Shown here: one piece after another, positions 1-10,600 of the stretch
How the letters are laid out: each line of letters opens with the position of its first letter
Numbering within the stretch: the first letter of the stretch is position 1
Source of the DNA: Pycnococcus provasolii
Lineage: Eukaryota > Chlorophyta > Pseudoscourfieldiophyceae > Pseudoscourfieldiales > Pycnococcaceae
Assembly (NCBI GenBank): GCA_938743325.2
Contig: OW568888.1
Location: 496,001-560,000, forward strand
Length of the DNA stretch: 64,000 nucleotides
Reading direction: 5' to 3'
Made by a program: the position numbers and the translations under genes
The notes under the pieces: model-generated
Database searches by the model: none
Told to the model about the DNA's origin: nothing
The model's input: only the letters and a program-made list of their open reading frames with translations

Positions 1-741
1 GCTTCATGCGCGGAGATGAGACGGCATGCAAGGCCAGGCAGGGAGTGGGGAAGGGGAAGGGGAGGGGAAAAGTCTGTGGCGCAGATTACCCGGTAGATGA
101 GATGAGACGCCGAGAGAGAGCCCGAGGGGAAAGCGAATAGGAGGAAGCGAATAATAGGGGTTAGGGGTTTGTCCGTAACCCCCAAACTGGAACTGGAGTA
201 GACTGTAGAGTCCTTTACCTTTAGGGGTCTCCCCTCTCCCCAGGGCCCAGGGGGGGGGGGGGGCAAGAGCAGGCTGGCAGGGGACCCCCTTTCCTTTTCC
301 GAACTTAGGATTAATTAGGGGTTGGCTGCTGTTAGCATGATTTCTTGTTTTCGGGGTTGTCTCCCGCCCTGGTGCCTGGGGGAGGTTGTTGCGGGTCCTC
401 GTGCCCCCCCCGCGTTGAGATGGCATCCCCGGATTCCCCGCCAGTGCCCCCGGGGGGGATCATCAGCCCGCGGGTTGGAGGGGTGGAGGATTGCTTGATT
501 GGGGAGGGAGAGGTTGAGGCCAAACCCATTCCTTCCTTCCTGCTGCATGGGCCTCGTGCTGGATTTTGTCGATAAGCGAAATCTTTTGGCGAGTGGCATC
601 CGAGTCACTCCCTGTTCTCCCACTCCAGCACCCTCCCTCCCCTCCCCGTCCTCCGCCCTGCACCGCTGCCCTGCCCCTCCCCTCCCCTCCCCGGCACTTG
701 GGTTCCCCTCTCACTTTGTGATTGTTGGTAGGCTCTGCGCG
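1..741. other. 5' non-coding stretch upstream of the RRM gene
   Basis: I see no convincing gene here. The stretch holds a short TTAGGG-like repeat near 155-172, a run of 14 G at about 250-263, and pyrimidine-rich DNA at 600-720 that looks like promoter or leader. Open frames on both strands are low-complexity shadows. If translation of the next gene began at the ATG at 547, the last 195 bases would be coding. Confidence 0.5.
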
Positions 742-2280
742 ATGCCTCCTGTCGCCACCGACGACGGGCTTGGGCAAATGGGCTTGAGTGGGGGCACTGC
801 GACACACGCACATCCACCTACTGGTGCACTTGCAGCCGGGGAGACGGCAGTTGGAGGCAGGGGCAGGAGACAGGTCTCCCCTTCCGCAGCGAGCAGAAGT
901 GGTGGGGGTAATGGGGGCAATGCGGGTGCGGATACACGCACACACACACACACACAGACGAGCCGCGATGTGGACGACAATATGAACTCGCCCGTCGCTG
1001 ACGCCGATGCGGCGGCGGCTTCTGTACCCGCGTCAGGGAGCAGGCGGAATAAAGTGAAGGGAAAGTCGGCAGCGGTTGCGACGGCGGCGACAAACACGAC
1101 GACGACGACGACGACGGCGACGGCGTCAGCGGCGGTGACAGAATCAGCAGCCGCCGCAGCCGCCGCAGCCGCAGCGGCAGCGGCGGCAGCGGCAGACACA
1201 TCACTGGCGAACCCGTCGTCCGCATCGGCCGCCGCCGCGGCAGCCGCCGCGGCGGCTCAGGCGGCCCAGGCGATGTTGAACCAGCAGCAGCAAGCTGGCA
1301 CGGGTGTGCCTCAGTCACAACAGCCACGAAGCGTCTTCTTGGGCGGCATTCCTCCCGCGTTTCAGAACGAGGCGACGCTCACCGCGCACTTGGCTCCGCA
1401 CGGCGAAGTGTCGAGCATCAAACTCCCACGCGAGCCAAGCACGGGCCTGCCTCGTGGATTTGCGTTTGCCACCATGGCGCGTGCGGAGGATGCCGCGCGG
1501 CTCGTGACGCTGGGCCGAATCGAGCTGGTGCCAGGTGTCAGCGTGGACGTCGGGCCAGCCGCGAAGGAGGTTGGTACCAAGGTGGGCTCTGTCGGGCCAA
1601 GGCATAGCCAGAGCACGGAAACGGAGCGTATCGTATTTCTAGGTGGCATACCGCTGACGGCAAACGAGCGCGACATCAAGTCTAGCGTTGAGGCGAAGCA
1701 CGGCAGCGTGGTTGGCGTGAAAATGCCCAGAGATGCGAGTGGGCAGAGCCGAGGATTCTGCTTCGTTACAATGCAGAGTTCGATGGATGCCAATCGCATG
1801 ATTCAGAGAAAGCATATCGAGGTGTCTGGCCGAACGGTGGACGTCGGGCCGCCGGCTCGCCGCGGTGACCGCAGCGGAGGCTCGAGCATTTCGAGCGTGG
1901 GCGCTAGCCGAGCGAGCGCGGGAGGTGGCGCAATGTGGCAGCCTCCCATGGGACCGTGGATCAATGCGCACGGAATTCCCATGATGATGGGCGGCAGCTT
2001 GCCACCTCCACCCGCGTGGAATCCAAGCAGCGATGCCGGCGGCTACTTCGGCGCGATGGCTCCTGGCGCTGGGTACTACGGCGGTGCTGCAGCGGCCGCC
2101 GCGGCAGTGGCAGCCGCCCAGCAGAGCCCGTACCGCGGCAGTGCCGGCCTTTACGCCGCAAGCGCTGGCGGCCGAGGATTCTTCGGCCGCGGCGGAGGCA
2201 AGGGCGTGGGAGGCCGGCCGGCCGCCTCGTCGCCCCCGTTGCCCGGCTCTCCTCCGCCCCCTCCTCCTCCTGTAACTTGA
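742..2280 (+). CDS. RNA-binding protein with two RRM domains
   Basis: This is probably an RNA-binding regulator of mRNA processing, stability or translation. Two RRMs are visible, at roughly residues 197-270 and 297-370 counted from the ATG at 742. RNP2-like strands read VFLGGIP in both, and RNP1-like strands read RGFAFATM and RGFCFVTM. The N-terminal third is low complexity: poly-Thr, long poly-Ala and a Gln run. The C-terminus is Gly/Met/Ala-rich and ends in poly-Pro, a layout typical of hnRNP/Musashi-like proteins. The frame is open upstream to a TTG at 499. In-frame ATGs lie at 547, 742 and 982; I prefer 742 because it follows a pyrimidine-rich leader, but this is not decided. No orthologue can be named from the RRMs alone. 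Confidence 0.85.
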   Translation: MPPVATDDGLGQMGLSGGTATHAHPPTGALAAGETAVGGRGRRQVSPSAASRSGGGNGGNAGADTRTHTHTQTSRDVDDNMNSPVADADAAAASVPASGSRRNKVKGKSAAVATAATNTTTTTTTATASAAVTESAAAAAAAAAAAAAAAADTSLANPSSASAAAAAAAAAAQAAQAMLNQQQQAGTGVPQSQQPRSVFLGGIPPAFQNEATLTAHLAPHGEVSSIKLPREPSTGLPRGFAFATMARAEDAARLVTLGRIELVPGVSVDVGPAAKEVGTKVGSVGPRHSQSTETERIVFLGGIPLTANERDIKSSVEAKHGSVVGVKMPRDASGQSRGFCFVTMQSSMDANRMIQRKHIEVSGRTVDVGPPARRGDRSGGSSISSVGASRASAGGGAMWQPPMGPWINAHGIPMMMGGSLPPPPAWNPSSDAGGYFGAMAPGAGYYGGAAAAAAAVAAAQQSPYRGSAGLYAASAGGRGFFGRGGGKGVGGRPAASSPPLPGSPPPPPPPVT

Positions 2281-2524
2281 TAGACTACCAATAATGATCT
2301 TTTACCAAACAACACAAACGAGCAAAACAAGTTTGTCGCATGGTGTCACACACAACACAGACTGACTGTGAGAGAGACAGACCCTTATATGTAGTTCTCT
2401 ATGACCTAATTGAAGTAGGGTTTAGGGTTTTCCTCCGGCTGCCCGGGAAGTTCCCTCCCCAGTCCTTTTTCTGGAACCTCCCCCCAGGTGCAGGTGCTCG
2501 GCGGCGCCGGAGCAGATCACCACC
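2281..2524 (+). promoter_or_regulatory. Intergenic promoter region with TTTAGGG/TAGGG motif
   Basis: This spacer separates the RRM gene from the ATPase gene. At about 2415-2433 it carries a TAGGGTTTAGGGTTTT motif (telo-box-like), roughly 100 bases before the next start codon. That start sits in an optimal CACCATG context. Other start regions in the window have similar motifs, so a promoter role is plausible but inferred. Confidence 0.4.
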
Positions 2525-5500
2525 ATGCCGCCGCCGTCGTCGTCGTCGTCGTCGAAGGGCGCTCTGACGTCCCGCGTTGGCGGCGTCGCCCTCGGCCACC
2601 CGTCCGCCATCACGCTCATGTCGCTGCACGTGCCGCGCAACTACCTTCTGCTCACAATATCGCAGCACCTCCCCTTCTGCGGTCTCTACCTCGTCGCGCT
2701 CTACTTGCGACTGCGCAAGGATGTGCCGCACTTCGTACCGCTCGTCGCCATGTTCCTATCCGTCACCATGCACGTCCTGCTGCAGCTGCTCCAGCAGTGG
2801 TTCATGGACTTCAAATGCACCGTCAGGTACAATGCTGCGTCTAAGGTTGCGCTCGGCGTCGTCGTGCACGCCAGGCCGAGAAAGAACGCGGGGAAGCCTG
2901 AACTGTGCCCACTGCAAGCAGATGACGAAGACGACGTTGCGGAAGACGGCGACGGGCTTTACTTCGTCTTCCAGAAACGGAAGTACGTCTACAGCGCACG
3001 CACGAACACGTTCGATCGCGTGCGGTGTCCTAAGAAGGAGCCGCTGTCGCACTACACGAAGAGTCAGGGAATGGCGACGCGAGGCGCGCTCTCCAAGGCA
3101 AAGCGTGCGCACGGGCGCAACGTTCTTTCCGTGCCGGTGCCAAAATTCTTGGACCTGTACCAGCAGCAGCTCATGAGCCCTCTGTGCGTCTTCCAGCTCT
3201 TCTGTGCGTCGCTGTGGCTATTTGACGCGTACTGGAAGTATACGTGCTTCTCCATCTTCATGATCCTCGTCATGGAAGGCTCAACGGTGTTTGGACGAAT
3301 CAAGAATCTCAACACGCTTCGCAACATTGGGGGGACCGGGTCGGCGCAGCGCGTATGGGCGTACCGCTTCCAGCGCTGGGCTCAGATCGACGTGACGGAC
3401 GTCGTGCCTGGCGACATCGTCACAGTTGATATGCCAGAGGGGGAGACGGAGACGTCCATCCCATTCGACGCCGTTCTGCTCGGCGGTGCCGCGGTGGTGA
3501 ACGAGGCGTCACTCACTGGCGAAAGCGTGCCGCAGATGAAAGAGGCGCTAAGCGTTGGCGCATCGAACGCCGAGGAGAGGCTGGACATGAAGGGCAAGGA
3601 TAAGGTGCACGTGCTGTTCAGCGGGACGTCGCTCGTCAAGGTTGAGACGGCGGAGGAGGCGGCGGATGGCGTCGAGGGTGAGAAAACGAGCGCCGACACC
3701 ACCACCTCCCCCAGTAAAGACGGAGATGCCAAGAACGGAGGCGCTCTCATCGCGACGACAATGCCGGATGGAACGAAAATTCCAGGATGCCGTTGCTATG
3801 TCCTTCGCACGGGATTCGCGTCGAGTCAGGGGAAACTGATGCGAATGATCGAGTTCAGCCAGCAACAGGTGCGAGGAGACACGAAAGAAACACTCCTTCT
3901 GCTGCTCATTCTGCTGTGCTTCGCTCTGTGCGGCGCGGGATACGTCCTCCACAACGGGCTGAAGCAGGGCAAGAAGTCAGTACAGGAGCTTCTGCTTCGA
4001 TGTCTGATGATCATGACATCCGTTGTGCCACCGGAACTTCCCATGCAGACTGCGCTCGCCGTGAACACTGCGCTCATGGCTTTGCTCAAGGCGAACATAT
4101 TCTGCACGGAGCCGTTCCGCCTCCCGTTCGCGGGCAAGGTGAACATCTGCCTTTTCGACAAGACGGGAACGCTGACGACCGATCAGCTGCAGGCGACAGG
4201 AGCGGCGGTGCCGTCGAAAAAGGGAGATGGCTCGCTCGCCATCGCGAGCATGAAGGACGCACCCACGGCTTTCCAGCTCGCTCTGTGCGGCTGCCAGAGC
4301 CTCGTGGAAGTGCACGGTGACCTCGTCGGCGACCCCATCGAGACGGCTGCACTGCGCGGATGCGGGTGGAGGTACGTTCCCGCCGATCGCCGCGGATTTC
4401 CCGCGCCCAAAAAGACGGATGCGGAGAGGGCTGCTGAGAAGGCGGAGAAGGAGAAGGCGATTAAGGAGGGACGCAAAATTGAGCGTAAAATTGACCGAAC
4501 GGTGCCCAAGGATGCCGCCGCGACGTTCCAAGTGCTACACCGCTTCCACTTTTCGTCGAGTCTGCAACGCATGGCTGTACTTGCTAAGGTGCAGTTCAAG
4601 GGACAGGCGCCCGAGCACTGGGCACTTGTCAAAGGGTCGCCGGAGGCGGTTGGAACGCTGCTCAAGTCCAAGCTGACTTTGTACGACTCCGTGCACCGCG
4701 GTCTAGCTGCGCGTGGCCAGCGCGTGCTTGCCATCGCGCACCGCCGGCTGACGGACGAGGAAGCAAAGCTGGCATCTTCCCCACGTGCGGGCGAGCTCCT
4801 CGACCGCGCGGTCATCGAAAGCAACCTCGAGTTTGATGGTTTTGCGAGTTTTGCGTGCTTGCTTAGAAACGACTCCGGTGCCGTGGTGGAGGAGCTGCGC
4901 AATGCGGACAACCTCGTGGCAATGGCGACGGGAGACGCGCCGCTCACGGCGCTCGTGGTCGCAAGTGATGTGGGCATGATTAGGTGCTGCCGAAAGTCAA
5001 CAGTCGCGTTGCAAAAGCAGCAGCTAGTACAGGCATCTGCGGAGAAAGGCAAGGACAATGGCAAGGGCAAGGGCAAGGAGAAAGAGAACGAAAAGGCTGA
5101 AGCGTCCGCGCTCAGCATTTCAATGGCTGCCGCACCACCGCTTGCCCTGCACGACAGTCTGTTGCTTGTGAGTAAGGAGGGTGTGCCCACGACAGATCCG
5201 AAGTGTCTCGTGTGGCGCCCGGCACTCAGCCTTGCTGGTCTGGAGGTACATGACGGTGCAGAAGACATGCCGTACGATCCTGCGGCGATTCCCAAGCTCG
5301 TTAAAGAGGGGTACAACCTTTGCGTGACGGGTGAGGTATACAAGCTCTCCTGTGAACTGTACGGCCCCGACGCCAACAAGCACCTTTCCCTCGTGAGTAC
5401 TTTCGCGCGCATGCCGCCTGATGGAAAATCTGACGTTGTGAAAGCGCTCAGGGAAGTGTGCGGCCTGACAACTCTCATGTGCGGTGACGGTGGAAACGAC

Positions 5501-7312
5501 GTGGGCGCGCTGAAGAGCAGCCACGTCGGCCTCGCTCTGCTGTGCGGCTTCGGGACGGCAAATGCGCAGGATCCGAGTGTGACTGAGAAGTTGAGATCCG
5601 GAAACGCCGATTTGCAGGCGGATGGCGCAGGCGCAGGCGCAGGCGCAGGCGCCGTGCAGGAAGATGCATGGACGAAGGCTAAGCGCATCGCGCGCGAAAA
5701 TCAGGAGAAACAGGCGAAGCAGCGCGAGGAAATGAGAAAGAAGCAAGCTGAATTTAAGGAGAAGCAGGCGAGATATCTCAAGGAGGAGATTGAAGAGCGC
5801 AAGGCGCGCGGAGAGGTTGGTTTCATGGCAACGATGTCGGCAACGAAGGCTGTGCTTGGTCGGCTGCAGGCTGAGGCTCGCTCTCAGCAGGGTGACGCGA
5901 TGCGAAAGCACGGCGGCAGCGGCTTCGCCGCTAGTGCCGCGCTTCTCGCACAGGCGGGAATGAGCGAGGAGGAGCTCGAGGCGGAAGGATCCATGGGTCT
6001 TCCAATGGTCAAGCTCGGCGACGCGAGTGTTGCTGCGCCATTCACCTCCAAGAAGCCGAGCGTGCAGTCGACGGTTGATATCGTTCGGCAGGGTCGGTGC
6101 ACACTCGTTAGTACGATGCAAATGCAACAAATTCTCGTGCTGAACTGCATGATCAGCGCGTACAGTTTGTCTGTGTTGTATTTGGACGGCATCAAGGCGA
6201 GCGAGAATCAGCTGATGGCGACGGGCATGATGCTAACGACGGCTTCGTTCGCATTCTCGTTTGCAACCCCGCTCGACGCGCTGAGTTCCGTCCGCCCGCT
6301 CAGTTCCGTGTTCCATCCTGCGCTGTTCTTGAGCATCCTTGCTCAGATGGTGATCCACCTAGGGTGCATGCTGTTGGTGGTTTCGATGGCAAAGAGCCTG
6401 ATGTCCGAAAACGAGGTGGCAGACAGCATGTACACGGACGAAGAGTTGATACGGATACAAAGGGGCGAAGATCCGTTCGATTTGCTCGACAATGTCACTG
6501 CGGCGGCGAATGCGACGGTGGCGGCAGTCGTTAGAAACGTGACATCGCCGGCTGACTCTGACCTGGATGACTACGATAACGGCGGCTTCGATGAGGCGTC
6601 GAATGACGTGTTTTCCGACGGCACTGTGAACCTCAATGTCACCGGATCTGGTTTGCCGAATATCACGCTCAGCGATACCAACTCCACCGGTCTGATGGGC
6701 GGACTGGTGAACGATCCGTTCAAGCCGGATCCAAGGCACAAACCGAATTTGCTCAACACTTGTGTGTTCCTCATTGAGACGGCACAACAGGTTAGCGTGT
6801 ACATTTGCAATTACAAGGGAAGGCCTTTCATGAAAGGCCCGCTGGAGAACAGCGCGCTGCTGTATTCGCTTGCCGTTTGTGGCACGCTCGCTTTCACGTG
6901 CGCGTTCGAGGTGAGTCCTGCACTCAATAAGTGGCTCGGCTTGGTTTCGCTGCCGTCTGACGAGTTTCGATTGACGCTGCTTGGATGTCTTGCCGTGAGC
7001 GTGTTTGGCAGTCTCACCGTGGATCGTATGCTTGTTTGGTATTTCGCGCCACACATTTTCAAAGCGCAGATGCAGGCAACGCTCGACAACGCCAACATGC
7101 TCGTGATGATGCACATCAAACGAATCATTTTCGGCATTGCCGCATTCCTCCTCGCCGCTCAATTTGGCGTTGTGGGCTTGTTTGGTGCTTACATGCTATT
7201 CAAGCGATACATGGCGAATCCGGGCATGCCCATGCCGATGGGCGGTGGCGGTGGAGCAAGCCGTCAACAGGCAGCACCGGCGGCACCAACACCTTCCTCG
7301 TCGTCGGCATGA
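2525..7312 (+). CDS. ATP13A1: P5A-type P-type ATPase (ATP13A1/Spf1 family)
   Basis: This is an endoplasmic reticulum P5A ATPase; the family extracts misinserted or mistargeted transmembrane helices from the ER membrane using ATP. Diagnostic motifs are all present: actuator-domain TGES at residues 331-334, the P5A signature PPELPMQ shortly before the phosphorylation loop, DKTGTLT with catalytic Asp545, and the hinge GDGGND at 987-992. The N-terminus begins with Pro/Ser runs and paired hydrophobic helices typical of P5A, and C-terminal membrane helices follow residue 1190. The protein has 1595 residues against about 1200 for human and yeast relatives. Much of the excess is a Lys/Glu-rich coiled-coil insert after the hinge (about 1045-1100), a Lys/Gly insert near 840-860, and a Thr/Asn-rich loop near 1320-1400 with many N-glycosylation-like sites. 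The start has an ideal CACCATG context and I see no intron. Confidence 0.96.
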   Translation: MPPPSSSSSSKGALTSRVGGVALGHPSAITLMSLHVPRNYLLLTISQHLPFCGLYLVALYLRLRKDVPHFVPLVAMFLSVTMHVLLQLLQQWFMDFKCTVRYNAASKVALGVVVHARPRKNAGKPELCPLQADDEDDVAEDGDGLYFVFQKRKYVYSARTNTFDRVRCPKKEPLSHYTKSQGMATRGALSKAKRAHGRNVLSVPVPKFLDLYQQQLMSPLCVFQLFCASLWLFDAYWKYTCFSIFMILVMEGSTVFGRIKNLNTLRNIGGTGSAQRVWAYRFQRWAQIDVTDVVPGDIVTVDMPEGETETSIPFDAVLLGGAAVVNEASLTGESVPQMKEALSVGASNAEERLDMKGKDKVHVLFSGTSLVKVETAEEAADGVEGEKTSADTTTSPSKDGDAKNGGALIATTMPDGTKIPGCRCYVLRTGFASSQGKLMRMIEFSQQQVRGDTKETLLLLLILLCFALCGAGYVLHNGLKQGKKSVQELLLRCLMIMTSVVPPELPMQTALAVNTALMALLKANIFCTEPFRLPFAGKVNICLFDKTGTLTTDQLQATGAAVPSKKGDGSLAIASMKDAPTAFQLALCGCQSLVEVHGDLVGDPIETAALRGCGWRYVPADRRGFPAPKKTDAERAAEKAEKEKAIKEGRKIERKIDRTVPKDAAATFQVLHRFHFSSSLQRMAVLAKVQFKGQAPEHWALVKGSPEAVGTLLKSKLTLYDSVHRGLAARGQRVLAIAHRRLTDEEAKLASSPRAGELLDRAVIESNLEFDGFASFACLLRNDSGAVVEELRNADNLVAMATGDAPLTALVVASDVGMIRCCRKSTVALQKQQLVQASAEKGKDNGKGKGKEKENEKAEASALSISMAAAPPLALHDSLLLVSKEGVPTTDPKCLVWRPALSLAGLEVHDGAEDMPYDPAAIPKLVKEGYNLCVTGEVYKLSCELYGPDANKHLSLVSTFARMPPDGKSDVVKALREVCGLTTLMCGDGGNDVGALKSSHVGLALLCGFGTANAQDPSVTEKLRSGNADLQADGAGAGAGAGAVQEDAWTKAKRIARENQEKQAKQREEMRKKQAEFKEKQARYLKEEIEERKARGEVGFMATMSATKAVLGRLQAEARSQQGDAMRKHGGSGFAASAALLAQAGMSEEELEAEGSMGLPMVKLGDASVAAPFTSKKPSVQSTVDIVRQGRCTLVSTMQMQQILVLNCMISAYSLSVLYLDGIKASENQLMATGMMLTTASFAFSFATPLDALSSVRPLSSVFHPALFLSILAQMVIHLGCMLLVVSMAKSLMSENEVADSMYTDEELIRIQRGEDPFDLLDNVTAAANATVAAVVRNVTSPADSDLDDYDNGGFDEASNDVFSDGTVNLNVTGSGLPNITLSDTNSTGLMGGLVNDPFKPDPRHKPNLLNTCVFLIETAQQVSVYICNYKGRPFMKGPLENSALLYSLAVCGTLAFTCAFEVSPALNKWLGLVSLPSDEFRLTLLGCLAVSVFGSLTVDRMLVWYFAPHIFKAQMQATLDNANMLVMMHIKRIIFGIAAFLLAAQFGVVGLFGAYMLFKRYMANPGMPMPMGGGGGASRQQAAPAAPTPSSSSA

Positions 7313-7605
7313 CCACTTTCGCAAAAGTAAAAAAAAAAAAAAAACACTAAAATCGTTTATTCGGGTACTGTAGGTTACGCAGGGTCAACTCGCCGAGCCT
7401 CCCGGCGATACCGGTTCCCGGCCTTTTTTCGTTTCGGTATATTGTCGTCGTTTCCGCGACGTCGTTCTCGCTCCGTGATATCTCTTCACCGTATCAATGG
7501 CGTTTGGTGAGCTCGACGCGGCAGATTGAAAGTACAAAATATTGTTACAACAATTAACCACGACTCAACACGCGATATATGTGAAACATCGCGCCGGCGC
7601 AATTC
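7313..7605. other. Short intergenic region between convergent genes
   Basis: It begins with an A tract (about 7328-7343) close behind the ATPase stop codon and contains nothing gene-like. Both neighbours end here, so it should hold two 3' ends. I see no clear polyadenylation consensus. Confidence 0.4.
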
Positions 7606-10600
7606 TCATTGGGGGCGAGTGGATACAAAGGTGGCGTAGCCACTCGACCCAATGAGGAGCGCATCGGCGCGATGTTTCATATCGCCACCTCCCACGAACA
7701 GTCGAACGTCATGCGGGACGACGTGCGCGAGAAAGTCAGGTGGCGAGCTCGTCGCGAGCGTGCGGAGCACAGTAGCGTCGTCGTCGAGCGCGACGAGTGC
7801 CACGCCGCGTGGATGTCCCGTAAGTATCGCCATCGGAGGAATTTCTTCGTCGCCGCGTGGTGGCAGCATGCATACACCGTACGGCGCGGTGAGAGGCGTG
7901 GCGTCGTCCGACGGCGCTTCAACGTGCGACACGTCGACCGTGGACTCGTCCACCTTCACCACCGCGAGGGGTGCAAACATCTTTGTGGCGACGAAGCTTG
8001 TCGGCGTCGTTCCTGGAATTGGATGCAAGCTAACGATGCCTCGCACGTCCGTGGCAACCCCAAACAAGTTCATGTTCAAAGCGTCGTGAAGCACATCGCC
8101 ATCCGCATTCTCTTCAGCTGGCGAAGGAGCCATGGCTGCAGCTTGCAATTCACGCTCAAGCTGCGCCTCCATTCTCGTGCCGTCAACGTCGATGCTAACG
8201 TCCAGCACAATCACGCCGTCGTGGGTACCGAGCACCACACGCGACAATTGCGCGTTGTCGCCATCGACGATGCGTGCGGCGAACGCCACCGATGGCACGG
8301 GACGCGCGCCTACAAGGCGAAGATGCGGGAGTGCTGTTTCACCCACCACGACACTGAAGAGGCCAATCAGGCCCTGCACGGCGTCATCGTCGTGACTTAC
8401 GCTATCCATTGATGCATACGTGCACAGGACCACGTATTCGACGCCGTTGATGAACGCTGTTGATATGCACGTGGGAACGTGCCCAGCGTCGAGCTGAATG
8501 GCATGCGCATCCTTGAAAGGGCCGAGACCGCCGTCTGTGATCTGGACGAGACGCACCGAATAGCTTTGCTTCACGGTGTGCTGCGACGAAGATGTCACCA
8601 CCACCGCACATCCGCTCGTGGAGTGAAACGACGCAAACACCGGCGTCTCTCGCTTCTCATTTCCCGCGGCGCCAATACGATGCGAGGTGAAGCGGAGCTG
8701 CTCGGAACGATCGAGGCGGCCAACCTGCAGGCGCCACCCGCGCGGTTCCACCCAAGCGAAGCGATCGTCTCCAAGGGCAGCAATCAGGTGCGTTCCTGGC
8801 CAACCACCAACGCGCGTGGTCCTCCACTCCTCATCATCTTGCGTGATGAGCGCAGCGCCTTCGTCGCAGTACGCGAGCACAGCCCTGTCAAGCAGGAGAA
8901 GACGCGGCGCAGTGACGCCCACACAAACGCGACGACTGGGTACATGCGTGCCTCCCTCGAGCGGCCATCGAAGCGTGCTGAGCAGCACACTGCCTCCGGA
9001 GGTGCACGCGTAAGCGTTGATCGATCCACTGTTGAAGCTCGTGATGTGTAAAGCGCGCGGCTGCTCCGGCGCGAGCGCAATAGTCATTGGGTGGCCACCA
9101 ACTCCTTCGTTCGGAAGGATGTGCACCTCATTTGTCACCCAGTATCCGATCGCCGCGGCATCCTTGCAGACGGCGAGCGCTGCAGCCTCGTGCAGCGCGT
9201 CATGCGTGGCAGTTAAGGCTGCGGTATCGTCCGTGATGCGTACCGTGCGCAGCTTGCCGTCGTCGCACGCCAGCGCGCAGCATCCTTCGTGGGAGGCTTC
9301 GGCAGCAATGATGCACGTGCTTGGCGGCGGCTTCCAGACGACGTGCTGGTGTTGCTGCATCCCACATAGACGAATTTCATCTTTGGTGATTTGCAGAACC
9401 GCTGCTTGGGATAAATGAGCCATCGCAAGCGTGGCAGAGCTGCTATCAATCCCGGGCAGATCCATCGCCGACATGCCCGTTTCTGAAACTTGCATGACCT
9501 CCGTTCTGTCATCCCAGCTGAAGCCTAGCCATTCGCTGCATCCAAATACTTTGTTCACACCCGCCGCGTTCGGTCCGTCCACAATATCCGTCACGATCGC
9601 TGCACCCACGTGCAGGCGTACGAGGCGCGCGGACGGGCCGCTGCCGCAGCATGCAAGGGCGTGCCACTCGTAGGGGGCCGCTGGCAGTGCGTCCGAGGCG
9701 CGCTGCGGGATATTTGATGCGATGCGCATCGGCGTCACATCACGTACAGGCGCAATGTTCTCCAGAAGGCATTCGCCTGACGCTAAAATGTTGGCGTCCT
9801 TGTCCTCCTCTCCACCTTCCGCTCCTGGGAACGCCCATTCGCGTAGGAAGTCGGACTTGTTTGAATCGTCGCCGTCGCCCGTCGTCAGGATCACCTGGCT
9901 GTCACCACCCGCGCTCGCGATCACAAGCATCGTCTCGTCGTCCGTCGGTAAAAGCAGGAATGCGGATGGCGGGCTGAATGTGCCGTCAACTGTGCGCATA
10001 ATCCATCTACTCGTGTCAGTGATGCCACCTCTGAGCTCGACAACATGGATCATGCCCGAGGCATCGCCGATCACCAGTGCAGTGCTCGAAGGCGTCTGCA
10101 GCGAGCACGTCGGCGGTGCTATGACGATCTCACACGTGCCCCCCAATTCCGGCGTGGTGTCCGTAGCCGTGTCGTAGCGAGGACACATGGTTATGCCGGA
10201 CCTGCTCACAGCGACCAGGCTGTGATGATCGTTGACGCGATCGTGCAGCTCGTGGAGCAGGCTCGTCCTTGGGTCGACGTTCGCCACAGCCCACGGTCCT
10301 GGACGCAGACTTGCGGCATCTTCGCCCACATCTAGGCACGCACAGTGCAAGCTTCTCGTTCCCTCATGCTGGTCTTCCACGAGCAAGGCGACGAGTAGGG
10401 CGTTATCCACCGAAGTTCCTGAGAGGAGCACGACGTCAACAACGACGGGTGGCGTCTCCACGCCCGTGCCGCACACGTCGCTCGTGTGCGTCGGAAGCAC
10501 GTCGGCGCTGAGGCTATCGTCAAACGATAACGCGTGCAGGAGTCCGTCGTACAGCGCCGCGACGGCGACGCGTTTTCGCCCGTGTTGCCTCGCCGACGTG

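Noticed and set aside
7313-7345. A tract behind the P5A ATPase as evidence of a retrocopy
   Set aside because: The gene is intact, many spacers have A tracts, and no target duplication is visible, so an intron-poor genome explains it as well.
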